The position numbers and the translations under genes were made by a program. A model generated the notes under the pieces. That model made no database searches and was not told where the DNA came from. It saw only the letters and a list, made by a program, of their open reading frames with translations. A stretch of DNA of 64,000 nucleotides from positions 228,137 through 292,136 of the forward strand of contig JAOZHS010000003.1 of NCBI GenBank assembly GCA_026014745.1, written 5' to 3'. Positions 15,577 to 23,450 of the stretch are shown here, one piece after another. The first letter of the stretch is position 1. Every line of letters starts with the position of its first letter. The stretch comes from Candidatus Bathyarchaeota archaeon. GTDB taxonomy: Archaea > Thermoproteota > Bathyarchaeia > Bathyarchaeales > Bathycorpusculaceae.

Positions 15577-16408
15577 TGTTTTCCTCTTGCTTAACAAGAG
15601 CGCTTTCAAATATATGTGCTTGGTCAATTAAGCGTTTCTTTGCTATTTTGCAGTACTCTAAGTCTATGTCTATGCCGATGCTTCTTCTGTTATCTAATGT
15701 GGCAGCTACTATGGTGCTTCCTGAGCCTAAAAATGGATCTAATATTAAGTCATCAACGAAGCTAAATAGTTTTATACAGCGATGGGGGAGCTCAATCGGA
15801 AACGGTGCTGGATGGCCGGTTCTTTTTGCACTTTCTCCATTAAAAGTCCATAATCCGTTTGTCCAATCCATAAAATCCTTTCTAGCTATGTCTGAAATCT
15901 TACTGCCGCTTGTTTTTTTCCAACTGTTCTTATAGAGAACTACAATTAACTCTACAGGGGCAATAACGAAAGGTGCTGAAGCTTTCATCCATGAACCCCA
16001 TGCAGTTCTTCGCGATATATTACCTTCGTTCCAAACAATTGTTGAGTGATATTTGAATCCAACTTTTTTGGCAATTGTTGTTAAATCTGCTCCAACACTT
16101 TGCTGGCCATTTTTGTTTTTATCAAGCGGTATATTGAGGCAAAAACGCCCATCGTTCTTTAACCAATTAAAACATCGAGTCATCCATTTATTCGAGAATT
16201 CCAAATAATCCTCGTATGAGATTTTGTCGTTATGATTATTGTATTTAATATCAACATTGTAGGGCGGTGAGGTTATGATTAGATCTATGGTTTCTTTATC
16301 TAATTGTTTTGTTGTAAGAACGTCTTCGTTAACGATTGTAACCTTGGGGTTTTTGAAGAAGGGCTCTTGCATTTCGGTTTCTCTCTGTAGAGGTTTTTTC
16401 TTTTTCAT
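15497..16408 (-). CDS. type II DNA methyltransferase (beta class, N4-C or N6-A)
   Basis: Motif IV IITSPPYNVD precedes motif I ILDPFLGSGSTIVAA, the beta-class order, and IGIDIDLEYCKIA follows. TSPPY is common in N4-cytosine methyltransferases but also seen in adenine ones. It protects host DNA from the downstream HNH enzyme. ATG 16408 is used; ATG 16375 is possible. The basic C-terminus (GTKKRRRKQRIP) is unusual and overlaps the endonuclease start. With the HNH gene it forms a complete R-M module of the integrated element. Confidence 0.88.
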   Translation of the reverse strand: MKKKKPLQRETEMQEPFFKNPKVTIVNEDVLTTKQLDKETIDLIITSPPYNVDIKYNNHNDKISYEDYLEFSNKWMTRCFNWLKNDGRFCLNIPLDKNKNGQQSVGADLTTIAKKVGFKYHSTIVWNEGNISRRTAWGSWMKASAPFVIAPVELIVVLYKNSWKKTSGSKISDIARKDFMDWTNGLWTFNGESAKRTGHPAPFPIELPHRCIKLFSFVDDLILDPFLGSGSTIVAATLDNRRSIGIDIDLEYCKIAKKRLIDQAHIFESALVKQEENNGTKKRRRKQRIPVKPTNGILQKEPK

Positions 16409-16460
16409 TTAACTTTTTCTGATAGATAATCGCTTTATTTTCTTTTTTTTGAAAGTTTAG

Positions 16461-17516
16461 CTACTTTGGTTTTCTGAATATTTGGTATCCATCTATCTCT
16501 GTAAATTTAGTGAAGCCTGCTTCAGCTAATTCGCACATTTCTTTTAGTGTCGTGGGCGTTCCTACTTGAACAGTCCTTGAAATGTATTCGTCGGTTTTGA
16601 AGTTGATTAAGTGAGTGTAGATTAGAGTATGTTCGATTCGTTTGTGTCCGAGTTGTTGTTTTACAAGTAGGATATCCTTAGTTTTCGCATATAGCATTGT
16701 TGCGTAATAATGTCTTAAGTCGTATAATCTAAACTTGGTTAGCTCTTGTTGGTTGAGTTTCTTGGCCAATTGATTTCTTCTAAGAACCCATATATGGCAT
16801 TGCTTTTTTGTTGGGGGAAACAAAACATCTGTTTGTTTAAAGCAGCACTTTGTAAGGTACTCTTTAAGCATTGCCAAGGTTGGTTGTGGTAGCTTTAGAA
16901 TTCTTGCGGCTCCATTCTTGGCTGTTTTTGGTGTTATCGTTCCGTTTTCTTGATTAATATTTTTTAGTCGTAGCCTATGTAGTTCGACTGGTCTTAGTCC
17001 TGTGTCTCTTAATATGCTAAAAATGGTTACGTATTTTCTGGTAAAAGTCGCGATTATAGCGTTGACTTGTTCGGTTGTTGGTACATTTGGGAGTCTTTCC
17101 TCTCTTGTAAAAAATGGTTTTTCCCATTTCAAGCCGTAGAATTTTACAAAGTGGTCGTATGCGTTAGCGTATGCTTCTTTGTTCGCATTGCTTGATTGCA
17201 GATTAGTAATGTATTCCTTGACAGGCTCTGGGTTGTTTATTTTGGTGCTTTTTGCAAGGTGCCTTAGCCTTCTGCTGTAGCCGTTTATGGTGTCTTCTGC
17301 TTTCCCTTGCTTTTTAAGGTCTAAAATAACCTCTAACGTTTGAGCGGATTCAAAATGGGGGCGAGCGGGGGTAAAAGTGGACCGAGCGGGACTTGAACCC
17401 GCGACTTCCGCGTTGCGAACGCGGCGATCATACCGCTGATCTACCGGCCCGTATTTGCTGGAAATAGTTTGGATTGTGAATTTAGAGGTTTCGGTTTGTG
17501 ATTGCTTGTTTAACAA
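16461..17516 (-). CDS. int: tyrosine recombinase/integrase body, int(C), partitioned archaeal type
   Basis: Catalyses integration and excision at tRNA-Ala. A SAM-like core-binding domain (TINGYSRRLRHLA to FYGLKW) is followed by the catalytic domain with RDTGLRPVELHRL (Arg I), LYDLRHYYATMLY (YxxR in place of HxxR), LGHKRIEHTL and Tyr in LIYTHL. The first ~38 codons of the open frame (17516-17403) are read through the chromosomal tRNA gene and its upstream flank, and are not native. The native start is at 9847. Codons from 17402 (AGSSPARST...) are shared by both copies. Whether the integrated form is expressed from 17516 is unclear. Confidence 0.88.
   Translation of the reverse strand: MLNKQSQTETSKFTIQTISSKYGPVDQRYDRRVRNAEVAGSSPARSTFTPARPHFESAQTLEVILDLKKQGKAEDTINGYSRRLRHLAKSTKINNPEPVKEYITNLQSSNANKEAYANAYDHFVKFYGLKWEKPFFTREERLPNVPTTEQVNAIIATFTRKYVTIFSILRDTGLRPVELHRLRLKNINQENGTITPKTAKNGAARILKLPQPTLAMLKEYLTKCCFKQTDVLFPPTKKQCHIWVLRRNQLAKKLNQQELTKFRLYDLRHYYATMLYAKTKDILLVKQQLGHKRIEHTLIYTHLINFKTDEYISRTVQVGTPTTLKEMCELAEAGFTKFTEIDGYQIFRKPK
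17347..17402. repeat. attR core, 56-bp direct repeat
   Basis: Exact copy of 9747-9802. The part from 17378 to 17402 is the 3' end of the intact tRNA-Ala gene. 17347-17377 lies inside the element-encoded integrase frame. The distance between equal positions of the two copies is 7,600 bp, the predicted size of the excised circle. Confidence 0.92.
17378..17450 (-). tRNA. tRNA-Ala, anticodon CGC
   Basis: 73 nt read on the minus strand. The acceptor stem GGGCCGG pairs with TCGGTCC (two G-T pairs). The anticodon stem CCGCG/CGCGG holds the loop TTCGCAA with CGC at the anticodon. The T-arm GCGGG/CCCGC holds TTCAAGT. The discriminator is A and no CCA is encoded. It decodes GCG. Its 3' 25 nt form part of the att core, so integration of the element left the tRNA intact. 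Confidence 0.92.
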
Positions 17517-17570
17517 AAAATATGTCTCGGGCTCTTCCCAGCGTAGGCACTCAGAAATGTGTTCTTGTGC

Positions 17571-17678
17571 TTATCGGTGGTACCAGTCAAAGATGGCTTC
17601 GCAGGCTTTATTTGAGTAGCCGCAGTTTGGGAGTTTTTCAAACACCCTGTCTTCTTTGACCTCATTTTTAGAGCGCAT
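17571..17678 (-). CDS. possible microprotein (35 aa)
   Basis: A short frame, ATG 17678 to TAA 17571, encoding MRSKNEVKEDRVFEKL then NCGYSNKACEAIFDWYH. The composition looks protein-like (C-G-Y-S-x3-C and an amphipathic end) and the frame stays open upstream without a clear start. Nothing else supports it. The remaining 17451-18000 region holds the tRNA promoter and the upstream region of trmI, and I see no other gene. Confidence 0.3.
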   Translation of the reverse strand: MRSKNEVKEDRVFEKLPNCGYSNKACEAIFDWYHR

Positions 17679-18000
17679 ACGTACAGTTTCTAAAAAATCT
17701 GAATATAAATGATGTGAATTATTGATTGATATTGCTTATCTGTACAACAAAACTACAATTAGCGCCATTTAGACGAAAATGAAAATTATAAAAACGATAG
17801 CATTTTGGAGGTCCAGCGAACCTATTTGTAGCCTATTTGGATCCTATTAGTGGTTCTATGCAGAAACCTAAGGGGGGTAGGTCACTATTGGCAAAAAACA
17901 AGCATGTTGAAAACCAGTAGAAATATCCGCTTCCAAAGGCAAGGGTAAATCAGGATGTCACTTTCAAAACCGTTTTGGCAGAAAAGGATTCAAAGCTTAA

Positions 18001-18915
18001 ATGTTGGCGCCGCATTTTCTTCGCGTGAGGAACAAGTCTTTGGCTAACGAGAAAATCCAAGATGGCGATTACGTGCTTATCTATCTTGATGCACGGCGCA
18101 CTTACATGATTAAGGTGCAGGCAGGACAAACCTTCCATACCCACAAGGGCTACCTAAAACTTGACGAGCTAATCGGCAAAGAATACGGCGAACCAATCAA
18201 AAGCAGCCTCGGCATAAACTTCACCACCCTAAAACCCTCCCTAACCGATTACATTATGAAATCCAGCCGCAACACCCAAATCATATACCCCAAAGACGCC
18301 GCGCTTATCGTCATGCTTAGCGGAATTGGCCCCGGCAGCCGCGTCGTCGAATCAGGCACAGGCACAGGCTCACTAACCACCGCGCTGGCGCATTACGTCG
18401 GTGACACGGGCAAAGTCTACACCTATGAGCTTCGAGAAGAATTCCAAAAAAACGCCGCCAAAAACCTCCAACGAAGCAAACTAATTGACCGCGTTGAAAT
18501 GAAGTCTGGCGATGTAACATTAGGCTACCAAGAACGCGACGTAGACGCAGTGATTTTAGACCTTGCAGTTCCCTGGCTTGTTGTTCCCCATGCCTACACC
18601 GCACTAAAACCCTCAGGAATCTTAGTTTCGTTTAGTCCCACCATCGACCAGGTTGTTCGCACCACCGAAGCCATGCGTGAAAACGGGTTTGTTTTCATCG
18701 AAACCATCGAGCTGCTCATGCGCACCATGCAAGTGGAACGCGGAAAAACCCGCCCCAACACCATGATGACAGGACACACCGGCTACATTACACACGCAAG
18801 AAAAATCATAAAACCACCCCAAGAAGAACCAGCCCCACAAAATCAGGTGCCTGAGGCAGAACCTGAAAATCTAACACAAGAAATAGAAGAATTGGCAGAA
18901 GAAGAAACTGCCTAA
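18001..18915 (+). CDS. trmI: tRNA (adenine-N1)-methyltransferase TrmI (GCD14 family)
   Basis: Makes m1A at position 58 (and 57 in archaea) of tRNA. The N-terminal small beta domain (DGDYVLIYLDARRTYMIKV) is followed by a Rossmann SAM domain, with motif I VVESGTGTGSLTTALA at about 115-130, DVDAVILDLAVPW and RGKTRPNTMMTGHTGYI near the end, typical of the tetrameric archaeal enzyme. A 35-residue acidic Pro/Glu-rich tail is extra. ATG 18001 or TTG 18040 may start it (the latter gives MANEKIQDGD). Its 3' end overlaps the convergent radical SAM gene by four bases. Confidence 0.9.
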   Translation: MLAPHFLRVRNKSLANEKIQDGDYVLIYLDARRTYMIKVQAGQTFHTHKGYLKLDELIGKEYGEPIKSSLGINFTTLKPSLTDYIMKSSRNTQIIYPKDAALIVMLSGIGPGSRVVESGTGTGSLTTALAHYVGDTGKVYTYELREEFQKNAAKNLQRSKLIDRVEMKSGDVTLGYQERDVDAVILDLAVPWLVVPHAYTALKPSGILVSFSPTIDQVVRTTEAMRENGFVFIETIELLMRTMQVERGKTRPNTMMTGHTGYITHARKIIKPPQEEPAPQNQVPEAEPENLTQEIEELAEEETA

Positions 18916-20537
18916 GTTTTTGTTTTCCCTTTTACTTTTCGGCCGTTGTCTGGCATTGGCATGCTTAGTTGCCAGACGGCTTGTTTGAATTGTTCGCCGC
19001 TTCCGCCGCGGGTTAAGCCGTAGTATGCACCAAGGATTTTGCCAAAGTAGGGGATAACCACGCGGTCAAAGGTTTTGTAGAGCATCGGGTTGTTGATGCG
19101 GTTTTCTAGGAAGGTGGGTTTCCAGATTTTAACGTTGTATTCCCAGCATTTAATGAAGAAGTCCCAACGAGCCTTTGATAGCGAATCCATTTCGGTGCCC
19201 TTCTGTTTCATGAGCACACAGTTTTCCAGCGGCACAAAAAACAACGGCACATAAAACGCGTTGTAGTCTTTGAGTTTATCCATCAACTCCAACGTCTGAA
19301 GCATGTCTTCTTCTTTCTCATCAGGTAACCCGATGATAAGCGTAGCAAGCGGGAACCAGTCATTATCATTTAAAATACCAAACGCGTTGGTAACGACGTC
19401 TTGCCACTGTTCAGGCTGGAACGGCAACATTTTGCCCCCCATGTACTTTTTCATGAGACGAGGGCTGCCGGTTTCGATGCCGGTTTCGGCGGTGATTATG
19501 GGTTTTTTGCCGAAGCTATACCAGCTTTTCTCGATAAGGACTTCGGCAAGTTCCTTTATCATTTGGGGATCATGCCAAACCGGCGCCAAAGACATGTGGG
19601 CGGCTTGGATGCTTTTTACACCCGGATAGTCTGCGACGCTTTTACAAAGTTTCACCACGGCTTCCCGGTTTGGAACAAATTTGGGGTCTTTTGCGCCGTA
19701 GAGGAATAGGTCTTCGGTGATTAGCGTGATGTGGTCGCTGCCCTGAGCAGTGCTTAGGGCGACTTCAGACATGATTTTTTCAAGCGGCACATCAATTTTG
19801 TGCTGCATTGTCGGGGTGCAGAATTGGCAGTTGCGACCGCAGCCTTTGGAGATTTCGACCGCGCCATGAATAGCAACATGCTTGGTTATGGGCATCTCAG
19901 CGTTGTAGTTCCAGTTATCTAAAGATTCATCCGCTTTAACAATACGTGGAATCAGTTCCCCGTTTAGAGCTTTTTTGAAGACCTCTACAATTACTTTAGG
20001 TCGACCGCCCATAAGGACGCAGTCCACGCCGTAACTTTCAGAAACATGTTGACGCTCAAGCTGCCATGAACCATATCCGCCCACAATTATTTTCGGCTTG
20101 TACTTTTTTAGGGCAGGATTGGTGACGAGTTTGCGGAATTCAATGCGGTTCATGGGTTCGCCGCCGCCTACGATTGAGCTGTAGGTTTTGCTTACATAGC
20201 CCATACCGGTGGGGTCCATGCTGGAGATGCCGACGACTTTAGTGTCAGGACCCACAAAGTATTCAAGGTTTTCAGGGTGCACGACGGCAATGTCGTCAGG
20301 GTTGAAACCGCCCTCAATAAGTATGGATTCAACTTTTCGAAGCCCATAGGGGGCGTATTGCGCTTCCCTATTATTTTTGTCCCCGCAACTGGGGTAGAGG
20401 GTTTTGCGTACGTAGGACAGGGGGATGGGGCCTTTACCGAATCCACCTACGAACGCAATGAAGGGATTATTGAGAAAATCACTCATTTCTGTTGCGGACG
20501 CTGTGAGAACGATTTTTTTGCCCGATGCTGTTTGCAA
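18912..20537 (-). CDS. radical SAM protein with N-terminal B12-binding-like domain
   Basis: 541 residues. Residues about 60-200 form an alpha/beta domain in the B12-binding position (VVGISSMDPTGMG, PKIIVGGYGSWQL), but no DxHxxG cobalamin-ligand motif is visible. The radical SAM core starts with EISKGCGRNCQFCTP (CxxxCxxC-type 4Fe-4S). ITAETGIETGSPR and ATLIIGLPDEKEED are typical later strands of the B12-radical-SAM group. The C-terminal region is a helical auxiliary domain. The product is unknown; methylthiolation or methyl transfer in lipid or cofactor synthesis are family possibilities. It is monocistronic. Confidence 0.8.
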   Translation of the reverse strand: MQTASGKKIVLTASATEMSDFLNNPFIAFVGGFGKGPIPLSYVRKTLYPSCGDKNNREAQYAPYGLRKVESILIEGGFNPDDIAVVHPENLEYFVGPDTKVVGISSMDPTGMGYVSKTYSSIVGGGEPMNRIEFRKLVTNPALKKYKPKIIVGGYGSWQLERQHVSESYGVDCVLMGGRPKVIVEVFKKALNGELIPRIVKADESLDNWNYNAEMPITKHVAIHGAVEISKGCGRNCQFCTPTMQHKIDVPLEKIMSEVALSTAQGSDHITLITEDLFLYGAKDPKFVPNREAVVKLCKSVADYPGVKSIQAAHMSLAPVWHDPQMIKELAEVLIEKSWYSFGKKPIITAETGIETGSPRLMKKYMGGKMLPFQPEQWQDVVTNAFGILNDNDWFPLATLIIGLPDEKEEDMLQTLELMDKLKDYNAFYVPLFFVPLENCVLMKQKGTEMDSLSKARWDFFIKCWEYNVKIWKPTFLENRINNPMLYKTFDRVVIPYFGKILGAYYGLTRGGSGEQFKQAVWQLSMPMPDNGRKVKGKTKT

Positions 20538-20761
20538 CCTTGTCTTCCTCGCGTAAAAATAATGATTGTTTCATAGCCCTTTTAAGAATTACTATCAAGG
20601 TATCGCTAACGACTACAAAATATACCGTACTTGCCGCTAGAATCGCTTAAGTTGGTTCTTGAAATCAAAAAAATTTGCTCAAAATAGACCCGCGCGCTTG
20701 TGCGGATGGTGTTTCTGTATTTGTGTAGAGCATTTAGTCTGCAAAGAACATTTTCTGTAAC

Positions 20762-20771
20762 GTTTATTAAT
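20762..20771 (+). promoter_or_regulatory. TATA-like promoter of the TasA-like gene
   Basis: GTTTATTAAT at 20762-20771 is about 40 bases before ATG 20810 and fits an archaeal TATA box with a short leader. The rest of 20538-20809 between divergent genes shows no ORF. Confidence 0.45.
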
Positions 20772-20809
20772 ACTTCATACACACGTTTTTCAATACACAG
20801 GTAGAAAAC

Positions 20810-21322
20810 ATGAAACTAAAAAAAGCAAGCATGACCGGCATCTTCGCATTAGCATTCATAGGCATTGCCCTATCAGTTGTTACCGCGGGCGTTCTAGTTT
20901 CTCAACAAATCTCAAGCAGCGGTAGCATAATTAGCGGCGTTAGCAGCAACCCAAGCAGCAACCCCACGGACAGCCCTAGCGGGGGCGGTGTCAGCAGCAC
21001 CGTGGACCTCAGCCTCTATAGCGATTCAGCAGCAACCACCCCATGTTCAAGCATCGAATGGGGATCGTTTAATCCAGGCGCATCAGCAAACCGAACAATA
21101 TACGTAAAAAACACCGGAAATGTTGCAGAAACCCTAACTTTAACAACAACAGACTGGAGCCCAGACGGCGCTGCCAGTGTAGTGACTTTGACGTGGGATA
21201 AAGAAAACAGCACGTTAGCAGCAGGCGCAGTAACCGAAGCTATACTTACCTTGACTGTGGCTAATGAAACGGGAAGCATCACCGACTTTAACTTTAACAT
21301 AGTCATTTCGGGATCAGCTTAG
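20810..21322 (+). CDS. secreted TasA/camelysin-like protein, paralogue 1
   Basis: 170 residues. The signal peptide KKASMTGIFALAFIGIALSVVTAGVLVSQQ resembles SipW-dependent leaders. It is followed by a Ser/Asn/Pro/Gly linker and a single beta-sandwich domain: VDLSLYSDSAAT, IEWGSFNPG, RTIYVKNTGN, DWSPDGA, LTWD, LAAGAV, DFNFNIVISGS. The same order occurs in 25573-26019. The domain resembles the TasA/CalY fold of fibre-forming or surface proteins. It probably sits in the envelope or forms filaments; this is inferred from fold-like features. Confidence 0.7.
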   Translation: MKLKKASMTGIFALAFIGIALSVVTAGVLVSQQISSSGSIISGVSSNPSSNPTDSPSGGGVSSTVDLSLYSDSAATTPCSSIEWGSFNPGASANRTIYVKNTGNVAETLTLTTTDWSPDGAASVVTLTWDKENSTLAAGAVTEAILTLTVANETGSITDFNFNIVISGSA

Positions 21323-21434
21323 GTGCCGTGAAAGCAATTTTGCTCTCTCTTTCTTGTTATATATGGAAACGATGGGGGAATAAGCGTTAAATAGTTCAAA
21401 TAGTAAGATACGCTTTGAGGCATTAAGCAGTAAT

Positions 21435-21869
21435 TTGCAAATCTCAGACGCGTCACCCAGTTTTCTAACAAAAAAAGCATCCATCGAAGAACAAAAAGAG
21501 ATTGTAGAGAAGCTAAAAGGAGACTGGAAACTGCTCTGGAGCGAACGGTTCAAAGACAAAGTAAGAGCCGAGGACGTATCCATTGACGCGTTCCCTACAC
21601 TAATGGTTGAGCAGGGCACGATTATCCATGCCACACGCGATTTCAAAACGCTTAACTTCAAAGAAATCTTAGACCAATACAAAGTGGAAAACCCAGAGCG
21701 CTTCATCCAACCAGACCCCCACACAGGCGGCTGGAACAAATTCGTAAAAGCCAACATCACCAACCAAAAAAATACCAAAAAACACCAAACTCAACAAATC
21801 CAGCCAAAAAGCAACAAACCCAAAAAACAACAACCCACCAAAGCACGCGGCTGGCTACATACAGCCTAA
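21435..21869 (+). CDS. hypothetical protein with basic tail (144 aa)
   Basis: Not recognised. The first ~100 residues are mixed alpha/beta with many charged residues (EEQKEIVEKLKGDWKLLW, VSIDAFPTLMVEQGTII, DFKTLNFKEILDQYKVENP). 'FPTLMVEQGTII' recalls the cis-Pro segment of thioredoxin folds, but no CxxC is present. The C-terminal 35 residues are Lys/Gln/Asn-rich and likely disordered. The start TTG 21435 has weak support. Same strand as the PH-like gene 66 bases downstream. Confidence 0.55.
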   Translation: MQISDASPSFLTKKASIEEQKEIVEKLKGDWKLLWSERFKDKVRAEDVSIDAFPTLMVEQGTIIHATRDFKTLNFKEILDQYKVENPERFIQPDPHTGGWNKFVKANITNQKNTKKHQTQQIQPKSNKPKKQQPTKARGWLHTA

Positions 21870-21934
21870 CAAAGCCGATTGGTTTCCCTAAATTTTAAAT
21901 AATTATGAAGAGCATTGGGGCTGGAGGGTAGGTC

Positions 21935-22390
21935 TTGTCTTGGCTTGATGCTCTTACGCTAAGGGATGGCGAAGAAATTGTTGATTCTTGGCAGGGCATC
22001 CGAGAAATTATTGGAGAAACCTTTGAAGTACCAGTCGGAAAAAATCAAAAAGAGAAAAAGAAAATAACAACAAAAGAACGCAAAGAGGGCGTTTTAGTTT
22101 TGACGACGCAAAGGCTGCTTTTTGTAGAAGGACAAGAACCCGACGGGTCAACACTCGGTGAAGCCATTCATGTTTCTTTGATGGATGTCGATAAGATTGG
22201 GTTTGAAAGAGCACCCGTAAAATCGGTTGATAAAACCGAAGGGTACGAAACACACGTTTTCAGTCTCAAAAAAGTGGGCAAAAAGAAAGACTTTGATAAA
22301 TTCAAAAAACTACTAGACGAGCATATCAAAAAACGCCGTGACGATCTATCAGTCAAAGCAAAAAAAGCTATTCGCTTCAAAATCAGTTAA
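21935..22390 (+). CDS. PH/GRAM-like domain protein (151 aa)
   Basis: GVLVLTTQRLLFVEGQ is the characteristic 'G.L.LT..RLLF' strand pair of bacterial-type PH/GRAM domains. An N-terminal helix with DGEEIVDSW precedes it and a helical Lys-rich end (DKFKKLLDEHIKKRRDDL) closes it. No membrane segment is present. It may bind lipid or protein. It starts with TTG 21935, and its end overlaps the convergent polyprenyl synthase gene by four bases. Confidence 0.6.
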   Translation: MSWLDALTLRDGEEIVDSWQGIREIIGETFEVPVGKNQKEKKKITTKERKEGVLVLTTQRLLFVEGQEPDGSTLGEAIHVSLMDVDKIGFERAPVKSVDKTEGYETHVFSLKKVGKKKDFDKFKKLLDEHIKKRRDDLSVKAKKAIRFKIS

Positions 22391-23436
22391 AGCTGCCGTT
22401 CAATCATATACACAACGATTTGTTTGATGAACTCTTTATCTTCTGAGTTGGGCGCGCTACCATAGGCGACATCGAATTGCTTTAGGGCTTCTCTTGCAAG
22501 CTCCACGGCGACGCTTCGGGCGTAATCTATTGAGTCATACTTATCCATTAGAGAGTAGACCCATAGAATGTCTTCTGGGATACGCTTCTCGCGGGGTTTT
22601 CCTAGAAAGGCGCGAAGTCTTCTTTTCTCAGTGGAGTCGCAGCTGTTTAGAAGATTGATTAACATGAGAGTACGTTTGCCTTCCCAAATGTCGCCGCCAA
22701 TTTCTTTGCCGTAGCGCTGGTATTCAGCAACTAAATTGAGGACATCATCTTGGATTTGGAAAGCTACACCCATAAAGTAGGCGAATTGGTTGAATCGGTC
22801 AAGGTTAAGGGAGCCGCCTGACCCGATTAAGGCGCCAATGCGGCAGGGATGTATGCAGGTGTACCATGCGGTCTTTTTTAGGGTCATTCGGAAGTAGTCA
22901 GCGTCTGTTATCTCTGTGTTGTTGTCGCGCATCCAGCCCAATTCGAGGGCTTGCCCCTCCGCTGTCTCAGTTACCATGTGGAGAACTTCGGAGAATACTT
23001 CGCCAGCGATGTTGGCGCCCAATACATCACGATTTTCTACTAAAGGGTAAATGCTTAAAGCGCTCATGGCGTCAGCGAGGTTTATCGCGATGGGCGCGCC
23101 GTAAATGGAGTGGATTGTGGGTTTTCCTCGACGAAAATCGCTGCCGTCTTCAACATCATCATGAATAAGAAAAGTGTTATGTAACAGTTCCAGCGCGGCA
23201 GCAGATTTGAGGACGCTGTGAGTGCTTCCACCAAATGCACGACATGTTGCTATGCATAAGCCAGGTCGGAGACCTTTACCGCCGCGGTTAGGATAAATGG
23301 GTAAAAGGTCGTATAGGTATTTGCGCGGTTCTTTTCTTGAATGAAGGTAGGGCTGTAATGTTTCTAGGGTAAGCTGTTTGTAGTAATCCAATTTGTCTTC
23401 TACAAACTTGAAGCGATTACCCTGCATTACCAGCAC
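22387..23436 (-). CDS. polyprenyl (geranylgeranyl-type) diphosphate synthase
   Basis: Condenses IPP with allylic diphosphates for archaeal membrane lipids. The first aspartate-rich motif LIHDDVEDGSDFRRGKP (DDxxD, then RRGKPT) and the second FQIQDDVLNLV are present, as are KGLRPGLC near the N-terminus and GGDIWEGKRT. 349 residues is full length. ATG 23427 may be the start rather than GTG 23436. Chain length cannot be fixed by eye. The downstream UbiA prenyltransferase of the lipid pathway is at 39.5 kb. Confidence 0.88.
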   Translation of the reverse strand: MLVMQGNRFKFVEDKLDYYKQLTLETLQPYLHSRKEPRKYLYDLLPIYPNRGGKGLRPGLCIATCRAFGGSTHSVLKSAAALELLHNTFLIHDDVEDGSDFRRGKPTIHSIYGAPIAINLADAMSALSIYPLVENRDVLGANIAGEVFSEVLHMVTETAEGQALELGWMRDNNTEITDADYFRMTLKKTAWYTCIHPCRIGALIGSGGSLNLDRFNQFAYFMGVAFQIQDDVLNLVAEYQRYGKEIGGDIWEGKRTLMLINLLNSCDSTEKRRLRAFLGKPREKRIPEDILWVYSLMDKYDSIDYARSVAVELAREALKQFDVAYGSAPNSEDKEFIKQIVVYMIERQL

Positions 23437-23450
23437 TTTTAGTTTTTTGA

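Larger units (their letters stand above)
9803..17402. mobile_element. 7.6-kb integrated rolling-circle element at tRNA-Ala(CGC)
   Basis: Bounded by the two 56-bp att copies. Content from left: int(N) and its promoter, HEPN-like cargo, G-quadruplex module, Cys-rich small ORF, HUH Rep, Ymh HEPN protein, DUF262 protein, HNH/methyltransferase pair and int(C). Its genes use more T-ending codons than flanking genes. There is no capsid, packaging ATPase or conjugation gene, so it is closer to an integrative plasmid than a recognisable virus. A G-rich module next to rep may be the origin. Confidence 0.88.
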
